Origin: Neisseria weixii
GTDB lineage: Bacteria; Pseudomonadota; Gammaproteobacteria; Burkholderiales; Neisseriaceae
NCBI RefSeq assembly: GCF_002327085.1
Contig: NZ_CP023429.1
Location: 1,116,001 to 1,180,000 of the forward strand
DNA: 64,000 nt
Direction of reading: 5' to 3'
Below the pieces are notes generated by a model. It was not told the origin of the DNA and searched no databases. It saw only the letters and a list, made by a program, of their open reading frames with translations. Below, piece after piece: positions 23,294-30,904 of this stretch. The position numbers were made by a program, and so were the translations under genes. Position 1 is the stretch's first letter, and each line of letters opens with the position of its first letter.

Positions 23294-23859
23294 CACACAC
23301 CTCCTTGCTCAGCCAAAGACCAAGACTGGGTACGGCCGTCGAAGCGGTAGCCGTGGGCTTTCAACTCGTCGCGCAGTTGGCGGAACGCATTGCGGTCCTC
23401 CATGGTGGCATCGAGCTTGACCGGTTCGGCACGGGAAACTTTAAGCTGCAGCTGCGCCATATCGGCCACCAAGTCGTCTTCGTCGAAGAGTGCCGGTGCG
23501 TCTGCCTGAGGCGGTGTTATCTGAGCAGTAACGGTTTCAGCTTCTTCCTCGGCCACCATTTCGGCCACGGCCATGGCCGTGCTCGGAACGGTTTCGTCGG
23601 ATTGAGCCAGGATGCGCAGGGCTTCCCAGTCCAATTCGGCACACAGTTTGGTCCAGGTGCCGTTTTTCCAGGAAACGCTTTGGTTAAAGATGCGGATGAT
23701 GGTGAACATGCCGCGATAAGTGCCTTGCGAGAACTGCTCCAGCACACGGTGTTTCAGGTCGAACGTACCGATGTCGGTAATCAGTTCGGCGGCCATAAAA
23801 ACACCGTTACGGCCGGTTTTTTCAACAACATTCAAAGTAGCGGGAATAGAAACAGACAT
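23293..23859 (-). CDS. DUF3275 family protein
   Basis: 188 aa: MSVSIPATLNVVEKTGRNGVFMAAELITDIGTFDLKHRVLEQFSQG, TYRGMFTIIRIFNQSVSWKNGTWTKLCAELD matches the DUF3275 layout found in ICEs and genomic islands (short beta-rich domain with GxNGxF and YxGxFxI motifs). C-terminal GYRFDGRTQSWSL. Function unknown. Leads an operon under the best-paired A-type leader. Start 23859 chosen for its RBS CGGAGATATACC. Confidence 0.8.
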   Translation of the reverse strand: MSVSIPATLNVVEKTGRNGVFMAAELITDIGTFDLKHRVLEQFSQGTYRGMFTIIRIFNQSVSWKNGTWTKLCAELDWEALRILAQSDETVPSTAMAVAEMVAEEEAETVTAQITPPQADAPALFDEDDLVADMAQLQLKVSRAEPVKLDATMEDRNAFRQLRDELKAHGYRFDGRTQSWSLAEQGGV

Positions 23860-23917
23860 GGTATATCTCCGAAAAAGGGGATATACCGCCCCGAGGGAGT
23901 ATATCCCCACAGGGTTG
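23860..23917 (-). promoter_or_regulatory. A-type leader hairpin with T-tract and RBS copy (DUF3275 operon)
   Basis: AACCCTGTGGGG; perfect arms GGGGATATAC and GTATATCCCC, inner CCC-TC-GGG, TTTTTCGGAG. GGTATATC is fully complementary to GATATACC, the bases between GGAG and ATG. Confidence 0.8.
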
Positions 23918-23944
23918 GTGAAAAGAGAGAGGAAAGCCGTCCGA

Positions 23945-24298
23945 TCAGACGGCCAGAGCTCTACGGATGGATGCAGGGTTGTTGCCCCGCAGTCCCAGAC
24001 GGGTTAACAGGCGTTTGTCAGCCTGATAACGCGATACCGCTTTCTGCCACAGTACCTCGAGTTCGGGTGCGTAGCGGACTTGATAGCCGCGACAGCAATA
24101 TTGCTGTGCCAGCTGTTTAAAAGACGGGGCAGAGAGCTGTCCTTTATCGTCTATCAACAGCACATCGCCCTGTACCGCATACACCGCCGTATGGCGCGTA
24201 CCGGTAGGCATGTGGGTCAGTACCGTACCTTTGCGGATATCCGCAGGATTGAGACATAATTTGCCGGGTACCCGGCGGGTAAAGTTGAATGGAAACAT
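23945..24298 (-). CDS. Hypothetical island protein, 117 aa
   Basis: MFPFNFTRRVPGKLCLNPADIRKGTVLTHMPTGTRHTAVYAVQGDVLLIDDKGQLSAPS...; beta-barrel-like start then a helical basic end (RYQADKRLLTRLGLRGNNPASIRRAL). Start 24298 after CGGAGTACACC. Unrecognised. Confidence 0.65.
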   Translation of the reverse strand: MFPFNFTRRVPGKLCLNPADIRKGTVLTHMPTGTRHTAVYAVQGDVLLIDDKGQLSAPSFKQLAQQYCCRGYQVRYAPELEVLWQKAVSRYQADKRLLTRLGLRGNNPASIRRALAV

Positions 24299-24360
24299 GG
24301 TGTACTCCGGTAAAAAAACAGGGACACCAAGCCCCGCCGGGGTAGGTGCCCGATGGGTTG
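24299..24360 (-). promoter_or_regulatory. A-type leader hairpin with T-tract and RBS copy
   Basis: AACCCATCGGG; GGGCACC/GGTGTCCC (one bulge), inner CCCC-GGC-GGGG, TGTTTTTTTACCGGAG. GGTGT also pairs with ACACC before ATG. Confidence 0.7.
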
Positions 24361-24365
24361 GAAGA

Positions 24366-24440
24366 AAGGACCGTGAGGTGCACGAATGCACCGGCTGCTG
24401 GTTAACGGCTACAGCGAGACAGAAACGGTCTGTCAGCCGA
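24366..24440 (-). ncRNA. B element, copy 7
   Basis: GACAGA-CCGTT-TCTGTC, GCTGTAGCCGTTAACC, GGTGCA-TTCG-TGCACC, CACGGTCC. The apical stem is entirely re-paired relative to CCGCA/TGCGG. Confidence 0.65.
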
Positions 24441-24735
24441 GAAAGTATGAGTTCTTCGAGGCTGCCTTGACGAAAGCAGCCCGGAGGAACCCACACGAAT
24501 GTGAGTTCGGGGCATGAAAACCCTGTTGGGTTCGGTGGAAAGCTGCACCGCAATCCGAAGAACCAATAAGAACCTGTCGGTTTGTTTGAATAGAACCGTG
24601 TCGGTCACGAATGACCGGACGTACTGTTTACACGGCTGTACGCGAGACAGAAACGGTCTGTCAACCGGGGAAGCTTACCGAATCCTCCTGCTAGGGCAGG
24701 GTGATTCGGTAAGCCACCCTTAGGGGGTGGCTTGG
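24441..24735 (-). other. Structured non-coding stretch with B copy 8 and long hairpins
   Basis: No gene supportable. It holds GGCTGC/GCAGCC and CACA-TTCG-TGTG hairpins (24445-24515), a B element (24594-24670), a perfect 12-bp stem GCTTACCGAATC/GATTCGGTAAGC (24672-24717) and AGCCACCC/GGGTGGCT (24714-24734). Confidence 0.5.
24594..24670 (-). ncRNA. B element, copy 8
   Basis: GACAGA-CCGTT-TCTGTC, TACAGCCGTGTAAAC, CGGTCA-TTCG-TGACCG, ACACGGTT. Apical stem again re-paired; TTCG loop kept. Confidence 0.6.
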
Positions 24736-25040
24736 AATTTGACTTGCAAATTCTAAGAAAATTAAAAAAGTCCAAATTGTTAAGGATCGCTTATTTGCTT
24801 ACGGATACCCACACGGATATGGGCATCGATAAGAAAATAAAATCTGGTTCAAAGCCAAGCTTTTTTGTTGCAAGGAAGCTTATCCTTGTACTGCCACGGA
24901 AAATCAAACGGGTTCATTCAGACAATTAAACATCCGTCAAAACAGTTGCTTAATTGTCTGAACGATAGAGCGTGTGAGGGATTGGGAGGAGTTTTAAGAA
25001 GAGGAAGCCTAAAGGCTTCCTGCATTCTTAAAAGGTTTGA
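24736..25040. other. Intergenic stretch with two hairpins
   Basis: No convincing gene on either strand. It contains TTCAGACAATTAA/TTAATTGTCTGAA (13-bp arms, 24917-24962) and the terminator at 25002-25021. AT content is higher than in the neighbouring genes. Confidence 0.4.
25002..25021 (-). terminator. Hairpin after the DUF3577 gene
   Basis: AGGAAGCC-TTTA-GGCTTCCT, 20 bp past the stop at 25041, with a weak T-rich tail. Confidence 0.6.
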
Positions 25041-25553
25041 TTATGAACCGAATTGAGCCGGAGTTTCAGCCGCTTCCTCAATAGGTTGAGGGGCAGGGGG
25101 CAGATTACCCGTATCAGCTTGGTTCTGCTCGTCTTGAGACGATCGATACCAAAATTCGCCGTTCACCTTGATGAACTTGAATTTCAGCAGTCGCGCATCG
25201 ATAGACAGCGTCTCAATTTTTTCACCGGTTTTGCGATCTTCGGTTTCAAACTTGATGGGCTGCAAATCACCTACACGAAATCCGACAATAACTGTCGGGC
25301 GATCCTTCAACTGCGTGGCCTGCAAATTAGGAAATTCCTGCAGCAGCTGCTCGAAGAGTTCCTTTGCATGTCCACCAACGATACGCACGTCGAAACGTGT
25401 CTTATCGCCGGAATCACCACGGGATGCCTGAATCGTAGCAGCAAAGTAAGGGGTACCTTTTTTAGCTGTTACTGTACGGGGACGGTTCAAAAAACCGATG
25501 CCGTCGGCAGTCAGATTGAAGTATTGGTTTTGAGTTTGATCAGATTGAGTCAT
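25041..25553 (-). CDS. DUF3577 / STY4534-family ICE protein
   Basis: 170 aa: QYFNLTADGIGFLNRPRTVTAKKGTPYFAATIQASRGDSGDKTRFDVRIVGGHAKELFEQL is typical of DUF3577, an ICE/pathogenicity-island protein associated with replication genes; the fold looks OB-like (single-stranded DNA-binding style). C-terminal linker rich in Gln/Pro/Glu. RBS ATGGAGATATATC before ATG 25553. The family is found near topB and ssb, as here. Confidence 0.85.
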   Translation of the reverse strand: MTQSDQTQNQYFNLTADGIGFLNRPRTVTAKKGTPYFAATIQASRGDSGDKTRFDVRIVGGHAKELFEQLLQEFPNLQATQLKDRPTVIVGFRVGDLQPIKFETEDRKTGEKIETLSIDARLLKFKFIKVNGEFWYRSSQDEQNQADTGNLPPAPQPIEEAAETPAQFGS

Positions 25554-25620
25554 GATATATCTCCATAAAAAACAGGGGATATATCAATCCCGATGAGGAT
25601 AAATATATCCCAAAGGGTTA
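25554..25620 (-). promoter_or_regulatory. A-type leader hairpin with T-tract and RBS copy (DUF3577 gene)
   Basis: AACCCTTTGGG; perfect arms GGGATATAT and ATATATCCC, TGTTTTTTATGGAG. TGATATATC pairs with GATATATCA, reaching the A of the ATG. This is the rightmost A-type leader in the island. Confidence 0.75.
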
Positions 25621-25834
25621 ATACGGCTTTTGCGAATGCCGTAACTGACTTAGAAGCCTTACCTGAAGGCGAGTTGAAAGAGTGTACCGCTAGTCCAACG
25701 AATTGAACCTCATTCTCGAGCGGCTAAATGACGAGACTTTTAAGAAAAGCCACAAACGTGAAATACGGTTTTAATATATGCCCAAAATTTCATACTGTCA
25801 ACAGGGTAATTGTATTTTTGTACGGATACCCAAC
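25621..25834 (-). other. Upstream region of the DUF3577 gene
   Basis: About 210 bp with no ORF. A TACGGC-ATTCGCAAAA-GCCGTA hairpin lies directly before the AACCC of the leader, in the place where other genes have a B element; it may be a reduced B-type structure. Confidence 0.4.
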
Positions 25835-25866
25835 AAAAAAAAGACGGCATAAAGAAATGCCGTCCA
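25835..25866 (-). terminator. Intrinsic terminator after the 25889 gene
   Basis: GACGGCAT-TTCTTT-ATGCCGTC followed by eight Ts on the minus strand. Confidence 0.85.
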
Positions 25867-25888
25867 AACTGCTTGCTTGGAGTTAACT

Positions 25889-26575
25889 TTAAAATTTTGA
25901 AAACAACTTGGAAAGCCATGAGTGCTTTCTACGGCGCAATGCCTCCAGTTTCTCTAAGGCTGCCGCCTTATCCAGGAGTAAAGTCTGAGAACCTTCCTGC
26001 CATTTCAACTCCGTCTCAAACAAATCTTCTTTCCAGCCGGCTGTATCGTCACGCCCAATCGATTTACGGGTTGGTTTGAGCCATATTTTTAAACTCTGTC
26101 GTCGGATTTCCTGTTCCAACTGCTGGTAGATGCTGAAAAATTCTTCATCAATCTGGTAGTGGTTGATCACCACACCATGTAACTGAGTTAAGCCTTGCTC
26201 ATAAAAATAGAATCGTGCGATACAGGTCCGGTGATTGCCGTCATCATCGATGTAAAAGCGGCGGCCGTCCAAAGTTTTAAAATACATTGGAGGCTCTTTG
26301 GGGCAAGTATCATGGTAGTAATGCGGATTGCTTTCAAGCAAGGGCAAATTAAGATGCATCCTTTTACCGTTTTGTAAGAGATGCAGCCATGAATGATTTT
26401 GGTAATCGGAATGAATCGTTCCAACCACGCTAAAAACATTGATGCTCCCTTGCGAAGTCCAATAATGTCGCGAAATAAAAGGAGCTTTTTCCTGATAAGC
26501 AGTCTCATCCCACGGTTGAAGAATATCTTCCGCCCAAGCAGGCGGATGAGCCAGTGCTCTATCCAATAAAGCCAT
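25889..26575 (-). CDS. Hypothetical ICE protein, 228 aa
   Basis: MALLDRALAHPPAWAEDILQPWDETAYQEKAPFISRHYW... The segment YIDDDGNHRTCIARFYF resembles the GNHR box of ParB/Srx-like domains, so a nuclease-like or nucleotide-binding fold is possible but unproven. Basic C-terminus (RRRKHSWLSKLFSKF). ATG 26575 follows the DUF882 stop by 1 nt, so the two are co-translated. Confidence 0.6.
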   Translation of the reverse strand: MALLDRALAHPPAWAEDILQPWDETAYQEKAPFISRHYWTSQGSINVFSVVGTIHSDYQNHSWLHLLQNGKRMHLNLPLLESNPHYYHDTCPKEPPMYFKTLDGRRFYIDDDGNHRTCIARFYFYEQGLTQLHGVVINHYQIDEEFFSIYQQLEQEIRRQSLKIWLKPTRKSIGRDDTAGWKEDLFETELKWQEGSQTLLLDKAAALEKLEALRRRKHSWLSKLFSKF

Positions 26576-26576
26576 C

Positions 26577-27151
26577 TCAGCCCCTCCAGCTTCTGTAACG
26601 ACCGGTATCCAGATGAATGAAAGTGTCGTAAACCCCAATGCCACCGACTTTATAGTATTGCGCCATCTGATCCAATTGATTCAAGGTTACACCACGCATG
26701 GTAATATCTACAGCTTTACCCCGCATATGCAGCGAATTACGCGCTGCGCCTTCAATAGTTGCGTTACGGCGTGGAGTCCGATAAGCACTGTTGATGGTAA
26801 TGATCGGATCAGGCTTACCGGATACACGAGCCCATTCCTGCATCGCATAGAGCAGGTTGAGCAACCCGACATCAACCGCGATAACCGAATTGCCATCTTT
26901 TGCATCCCGCATCATCCAACAGGCACGACGGTAACTGTCCTCGATATCCCCTGATTGGCCGTAAAAAATTGAATATCGTGTTTTTCTTTGGTATCCGCAC
27001 GACGGCAGCTGATGATGCGGTCCCGAGTCCAGAAATCCGCCATGTTAGTTGCAGCTGCATAATCCGGGATGAGCAAGCCCGCACCGCCTACAGCGACCAA
27101 GCCGGCCACTGCAGTTGCCCGTCCTAAAAAGTCCCGACGACTTAAATCCAT
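26577..27151 (-). CDS. DUF882 (YcbK-like) peptidase M15-type protein with Tat signal, frameshifted
   Basis: ATG 27151: MDLSRRDFLGRATAVAGLVA is a twin-arginine signal. FWTRDRIISCRRADTKEKHD then follows the family. The rest is in another frame: DIEDSYRRACWMMRDAKDGN...LLNLLYAMQEWARVSGKPDPIITINSAYRTPRRN, EGAARNSLHMRGKAVDI (SxHxxGxAxD zinc motif), GVYDTFIHLDTGRYRSW. One more G in CAGGGGATATC restores about 191 aa. Such periplasmic enzymes remodel peptidoglycan; in ICEs they may help build the transfer channel. Confidence 0.85.
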
Positions 27152-27358
27152 ATTTGAACCTCATTTTTAGTCTTCCAAAATGGCCTCAGTCTCTCCACCG
27201 TCCTAGCCCATATTTGCCGCTTAGTCATCAGAGGAACTCCCTCTAACACTTTGAATAATTTGCCGGACTTTCCCGGCGGTCAGCGGATTTTATGCCTCCG
27301 CAGGCATCATGGTATAGTTATGGCTCCTATCCCTATAACCAACCATGAAAGGGTTTCC
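27152..27358 (+). promoter_or_regulatory. Spacer with a candidate plus-strand promoter
   Basis: Upstream of the only plus-strand island gene. GGTATAGTTATGG (27311-27323) with the preceding GGCGGTCAGCGG stretch reappears in altered form at 33520-33575. Confidence 0.45.
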
Positions 27359-27556
27359 ATGTCCATGAATGAGTATGAATGTCTTCATTTGGCAGCAGTT
27401 ATGATAAGCGGTAGAGAGAACTACTATCAATCTAGCTTTAAAGATAGTGATGTTCAGTCATTATTTAAAATTGCTTTGCAAATCAAAGAACACGAAGCTG
27501 ATTACCTGCAAAAATTTAAGGAAATCGATCATTCTTCTCACTCGCAGGAGAGATAA
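27359..27556 (+). CDS. Hypothetical protein, 65 aa, the only plus-strand gene of the island
   Basis: MSMNEYECLHLAAVMISGRENYYQSSFKDSDVQSLFKIALQIKEH..., helical and acidic. GAAAGGGTTTCC precedes ATG 27359. Its end overlaps the end of the opposite-strand gene 27538-27744 by 19 bp. Opposite orientation suggests separate control. Unrecognised. Confidence 0.55.
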   Translation: MSMNEYECLHLAAVMISGRENYYQSSFKDSDVQSLFKIALQIKEHEADYLQKFKEIDHSSHSQER

Positions 27557-27744
27557 TCACCTATTTTTCCTGCCGTCTCCAATCGGCGGCAGGCAGTATT
27601 GACAGATTCAATTGCATCCAATAACTGTTGCACTAGTGGGTCGCGTCGTAACATCTGACTACTGATTTCGCCGGAATATTTTTCAACAACCACATCTTTT
27701 CCGTTAAGTTGAAAACGGATTTCTACTTGATACTTCTGTTTCAT
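27538..27744 (-). CDS. Hypothetical island protein, 68 aa
   Basis: MKQKYQVEIRFQLNGKDVVVEKYSGEISSQMLRRDPLVQQLL...; beta-beta-alpha composition. RBS GAAGGAAAGTTAAA. Unrecognised. Confidence 0.6.
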   Translation of the reverse strand: MKQKYQVEIRFQLNGKDVVVEKYSGEISSQMLRRDPLVQQLLDAIESVNTACRRLETAGKIGDYLSCE

Positions 27745-27778
27745 TTTAACTTTCCTTCGAAAAACAAATAATCACAGC

Positions 27779-27925
27779 CTACTGACTCGCAGCCTGTTCC
27801 AGCTTTTCACACAATGCCTCTGCATCAGCTTCGCTAAAGCCGTTTTCTGCAGCGTGAGATAAAAAATTACGCCAATTCTCACCAATGAAGTCGGCCAGCA
27901 GACGGTGTTCATACGCTTCAATCAT
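27779..27925 (-). CDS. Small hypothetical protein, 48 aa
   Basis: MIEAYEHRLLADFIGENWRNFLSHAAENGFSEADAEALCEKLEQA; acidic helix pair. Start overlaps the upstream stop (ATGA), GAGGAG as RBS. Confidence 0.6.
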   Translation of the reverse strand: MIEAYEHRLLADFIGENWRNFLSHAAENGFSEADAEALCEKLEQAASQ

Positions 27926-28415
27926 AATGCTCCTCTCGGTCGTATAAAATTCATCCAATTTCGCTGAAGAAAGTAAATAAAAGATGATTTATTTGAAGGA
28001 TATCCAAGAACCCATGAAATTAAATGAGAACCAAGAGCTAAAATAAATCCAACCTCATAAAACTCTCGAAAACCTTCTTGGGTCATGATTACTGCCAAAA
28101 ACTCATCAAATTGATTTTGAGACAGAAAAAATGCTGCGAATATAAGATACCCAGCCATTGGAAGCAACGCATGAAACAAGACTAAACTCAGCAAACGTAT
28201 CTGAAATTTCAGGACAAATAGCAGAAATTCAAAAATACCCACTTACTGAAAAAGTAGGCTGACGTGGTTAGATAAAACGTATCTGCCGGAACCGTGTAAA
28301 CCTCATCAGGCATAAATGGAATAGAAGTACTCCCTGAAACAAAACCATCTTGTTCCTGTCCATTAAAAATATAGAGCAACAGTCCCTTTTTCCATTGTAA
28401 AAGTCTTTTTGTCAT
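27922..28415 (-). CDS. Small membrane protein, probably one gene with a frameshift
   Basis: Frame one, 28415-28209: MTKRLLQWKKGLLLYIFNGQEQDGFVSGSTSIPFMPDEVYTVPAD...FFSKWVFLNFCYLS. Frame two, from 28242: GIFEFLLFVLKFQIRLLSLVLFHALLPMAGYLIFAAFFLSQ ... LALGSHLISWVLGYP, with three hydrophobic segments. One more T in GTATTTTTGAA would give KWVFFEFLLFVLKFQ as one protein of about 160 aa. Otherwise two genes overlap by 34 nt, the second from GTG without a Shine-Dalgarno. Confidence 0.5.
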
Positions 28416-28428
28416 GATTTCTCCCTAT

Positions 28429-28656
28429 TTATCTTAATTTTTGTTCGATAGACTTGAGTCTGATGTTTTGTGACTTCATTTCGAGATGAATGTCAGAAAG
28501 ATGTTTAACTATCAAAAATGTACCTGAGCCTATAGCTATCAAAATCATGGAAAGCAATATCGAAACAGCATTTTCTTCTTTAATGGATTGAATCAGTACA
28601 AATATTCCAAACCCAATTGGCATGACAATCATCATCGTAGCAATTAAATCAAACAT
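28429..28656 (-). CDS. Small 2-TM protein with C-terminal coiled coil, 75 aa
   Basis: MFDLIATMMIVMPIGFGIFVLIQ and AVSILLSMILIAIGSGTFLIV are TM helices; HLSDIHLEMKSQNIRLKSIEQKL is coiled-coil-like. RBS TTGGAGGTTGGAAAA. Unrecognised; different from the 2-TM cassette family. Confidence 0.65.
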   Translation of the reverse strand: MFDLIATMMIVMPIGFGIFVLIQSIKEENAVSILLSMILIAIGSGTFLIVKHLSDIHLEMKSQNIRLKSIEQKLR

Positions 28657-28680
28657 TTTTCCAACCTCCAAATAATATTC

Positions 28681-30714
28681 TCACTGCACCCATTCAAAAT
28701 GCTTGCACTCAGGATACTTGGAACACCCCAAATACTTCTTCTCTGGTGCATTCTTCAACGCTTTTTCCTGCAACGTACCACCACAATCCGGGCAGGTATC
28801 TCCGGCTTTGTTCTTGGCAATGTTTTTCGGCTGAGCTGACGCTGCCGGTTTTGCCGCTTTCGGCCTTTTCACTGCATCGGCCTTGGCCTGATCAATCAGT
28901 TGCCGAATCAAGTCTTCCTGATAAGCCATAAAATCCGCCATCGTCAACTTGCCCGATTCAATGCCGGCCAAAGCCAGCTCCCATTTGGCGGTGGTAACGG
29001 GATCGGCTACCATGGCCGGTATTTGGGCAATCAGTCTGCGGCCTTTTTCGGTAGAAACGATTTTGCCTTTCTGCTTCTCGATGTAGCTCATCTCAAACAA
29101 ACGATTGATAATGTTGGCTCGGGTGGCCTCCGTTCCCAGTCCCTCGGTGTTGCGGAGGATTTTCTTAATCTGTTCGTCATCTACGGTTTTGAGAAAGTCG
29201 GACAGGGTCTGCATTTCGTCCAACAGGGTGGCTTCGGTAAAGCGCGGCGGCGGCGCGGTTTTCTTGCTTTCGGGTTTACTGCCGGTAACGGTCAGTTGTT
29301 GGCCGTCTGAAACGGCCGGCAATACCGTATTTTCGTTTTCATCACCGCCTTCATCTTCCGTTTTACTCAGCCATGCCTTCCAACCCTGTATTTTGGGTGT
29401 TTGGCCGGTGGCTTTGAACTGCTGGCCGCAGCTCTCGGCGACAATCACGGTGGCATCGTATTCGTAGTCGGGATAGAACTGTGCAATGTAGCGGTTGCGT
29501 ATCATTAGGTAGATTTCCCGCTCGTTTTTATCCAGCTGGGCTAAATTGAAATTGCTGACCTTGGTCGGAATAATCGCATGGTGCGAATGTTTGTTGACCT
29601 GAGTGTCGTTCCATACCCGCGACGGGCGGTTGTAATCGACTTTGGACAACACCGGTGCCAAGCTACTGTCAATGGCTGTCATGGCTGCAAACACATCGGC
29701 CACTTCACTTTGTTGTGACTGGGGCAGATAACGGCAAGGTGTACGCGGATAGGAGGTAATTTTGTGTTTCTCGTACAGCTCTTGGGCGATTTTCAATACC
29801 TTGGATGCGGAAATACCCAGTTTTTTACCTGCTTCTTTCTGCAAGGCGGAAAGGCTGTACGGCAACGGAGCCGGGGTCTTTTTACGTTCAGTTTTAGCAG
29901 AAACGACACGACCTGTCGCATTGGCCAACTGTTTGGCCAAGTTTTCGACAAAAGCTTTGTCGGTGCATAGGCCGTCTGAATTCTTAAGGGGTTCGGGTAT
30001 CTGCCAAACCGCTGTAAAAACCTCTTTTAAGGCCGTCTGAAAGTCGGCACTCAAAACGTAATACGGATAGGGTTGGAAATTTTCGATAATGTGGTCGCGG
30101 CGTACCACCAGATTCAGCGTCGGTGTCTGAATGCGGCCGATGGATAGGGTGTGTTCTTTTCCGAAACCTGCCGAATATGTCACGGTGTATGCCCGGCTCA
30201 GGTTCATACCGACCAGCCAGTCTGCACGCCCCCGTGCCAGCCCGGCCTGATACAGGGTTTCTGTCTGCCGGCCGGGTTTGATGCTTGCCAAGGCTTTTTT
30301 AACTGAGGCAGGATCCAGTCCACTGGTCCAGAAGCGCGATACCTTGCCCCGGTAACCGCAATATTCCAGGATTTCGCGGCCGATAACTTCACCCTCACGG
30401 TCAGCATCTGTTGCAATAACCACTTCTCCGGCTTTGGCCAGCAGCCCTTTGATGATTTTGAACTGCTTGGCCGCCTTCGGCTGGATTTCCATTTTCCATT
30501 GCTGAGGCAGAACAGGAAGGGCTGTGATGTTGCCAAAATCAGTAAATTCCTCACCGTAAGCAGCAGGCATGGCTTGACTCAAAATGTGTCCGAATGCCCA
30601 AGTCACGGCGGTATCTCCTTTCTGGAAATAACCGTCGAAACGGCCGTCCAAAACACCGAGCACCTTACCGATGTCTTTAGCTTGGCTGGGTTTTTCGCAG
30701 AGAAATAAACGCAT
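28681..30714 (-). CDS. topB: DNA topoisomerase III (ICE-encoded TopB)
   Basis: 677 aa type IA topoisomerase. Toprim start MRLFLCEKPSQAKDIGKVLG, EWKMEIQ... and ATDADREGEVIGREIL (acidic triad DADRE), active-site region SIGRIQTPTLNLVV with later ITSYPRTPCRYLP carrying the catalytic Tyr. C-terminal zinc ribbon CPDCGGTLQEKALKNAPEKK, LGCSKYPECKHFEW. Start 30714 taken at the toprim methionine (TTGGAGTTTGAG upstream). It decatenates or relaxes single-stranded regions during island replication/transfer; ssb lies just upstream. Confidence 0.95.
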   Translation of the reverse strand: MRLFLCEKPSQAKDIGKVLGVLDGRFDGYFQKGDTAVTWAFGHILSQAMPAAYGEEFTDFGNITALPVLPQQWKMEIQPKAAKQFKIIKGLLAKAGEVVIATDADREGEVIGREILEYCGYRGKVSRFWTSGLDPASVKKALASIKPGRQTETLYQAGLARGRADWLVGMNLSRAYTVTYSAGFGKEHTLSIGRIQTPTLNLVVRRDHIIENFQPYPYYVLSADFQTALKEVFTAVWQIPEPLKNSDGLCTDKAFVENLAKQLANATGRVVSAKTERKKTPAPLPYSLSALQKEAGKKLGISASKVLKIAQELYEKHKITSYPRTPCRYLPQSQQSEVADVFAAMTAIDSSLAPVLSKVDYNRPSRVWNDTQVNKHSHHAIIPTKVSNFNLAQLDKNEREIYLMIRNRYIAQFYPDYEYDATVIVAESCGQQFKATGQTPKIQGWKAWLSKTEDEGGDENENTVLPAVSDGQQLTVTGSKPESKKTAPPPRFTEATLLDEMQTLSDFLKTVDDEQIKKILRNTEGLGTEATRANIINRLFEMSYIEKQKGKIVSTEKGRRLIAQIPAMVADPVTTAKWELALAGIESGKLTMADFMAYQEDLIRQLIDQAKADAVKRPKAAKPAASAQPKNIAKNKAGDTCPDCGGTLQEKALKNAPEKKYLGCSKYPECKHFEWVQ

Positions 30715-30715
30715 C

Positions 30716-30901
30716 TCAAACTCCAATACTTTGCTTCAGCTCGAAGAATATCCACATGAAAAGTGTATAAACCAACCAGACAACAGCCGCAAGCAAGGCT
30801 CCGTATAAAATAAATGTCCAGAAAAAATCCTTCAATTCACTTAATAGAGCCTTTGCCCAGCAGGAAACATCGTGCCAAGCGGATGTTTTTTTGGTTGTCA
30901 T
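30716..30901 (-). CDS. Small membrane protein, 61 aa
   Basis: MTTKKTSAWHDVSCWAKALLSELKDFFWTFILYGALLAAVVWLVYTLFMWIFFELKQ: one long hydrophobic segment. Located between ssb and topB with almost no spacing. Unrecognised. Confidence 0.6.
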   Translation of the reverse strand: MTTKKTSAWHDVSCWAKALLSELKDFFWTFILYGALLAAVVWLVYTLFMWIFFELKQSIGV

Positions 30902-30904
30902 AAT

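Noticed and set aside
5271-25620. Integron-like cassette array, since many one-direction genes are separated by similar hairpins
   Set aside because: No integrase of the IntI type is seen, and the repeats lie before start codons rather than after stops. GTTRRRY/RYYYAAC core sites are not present at consistent places.
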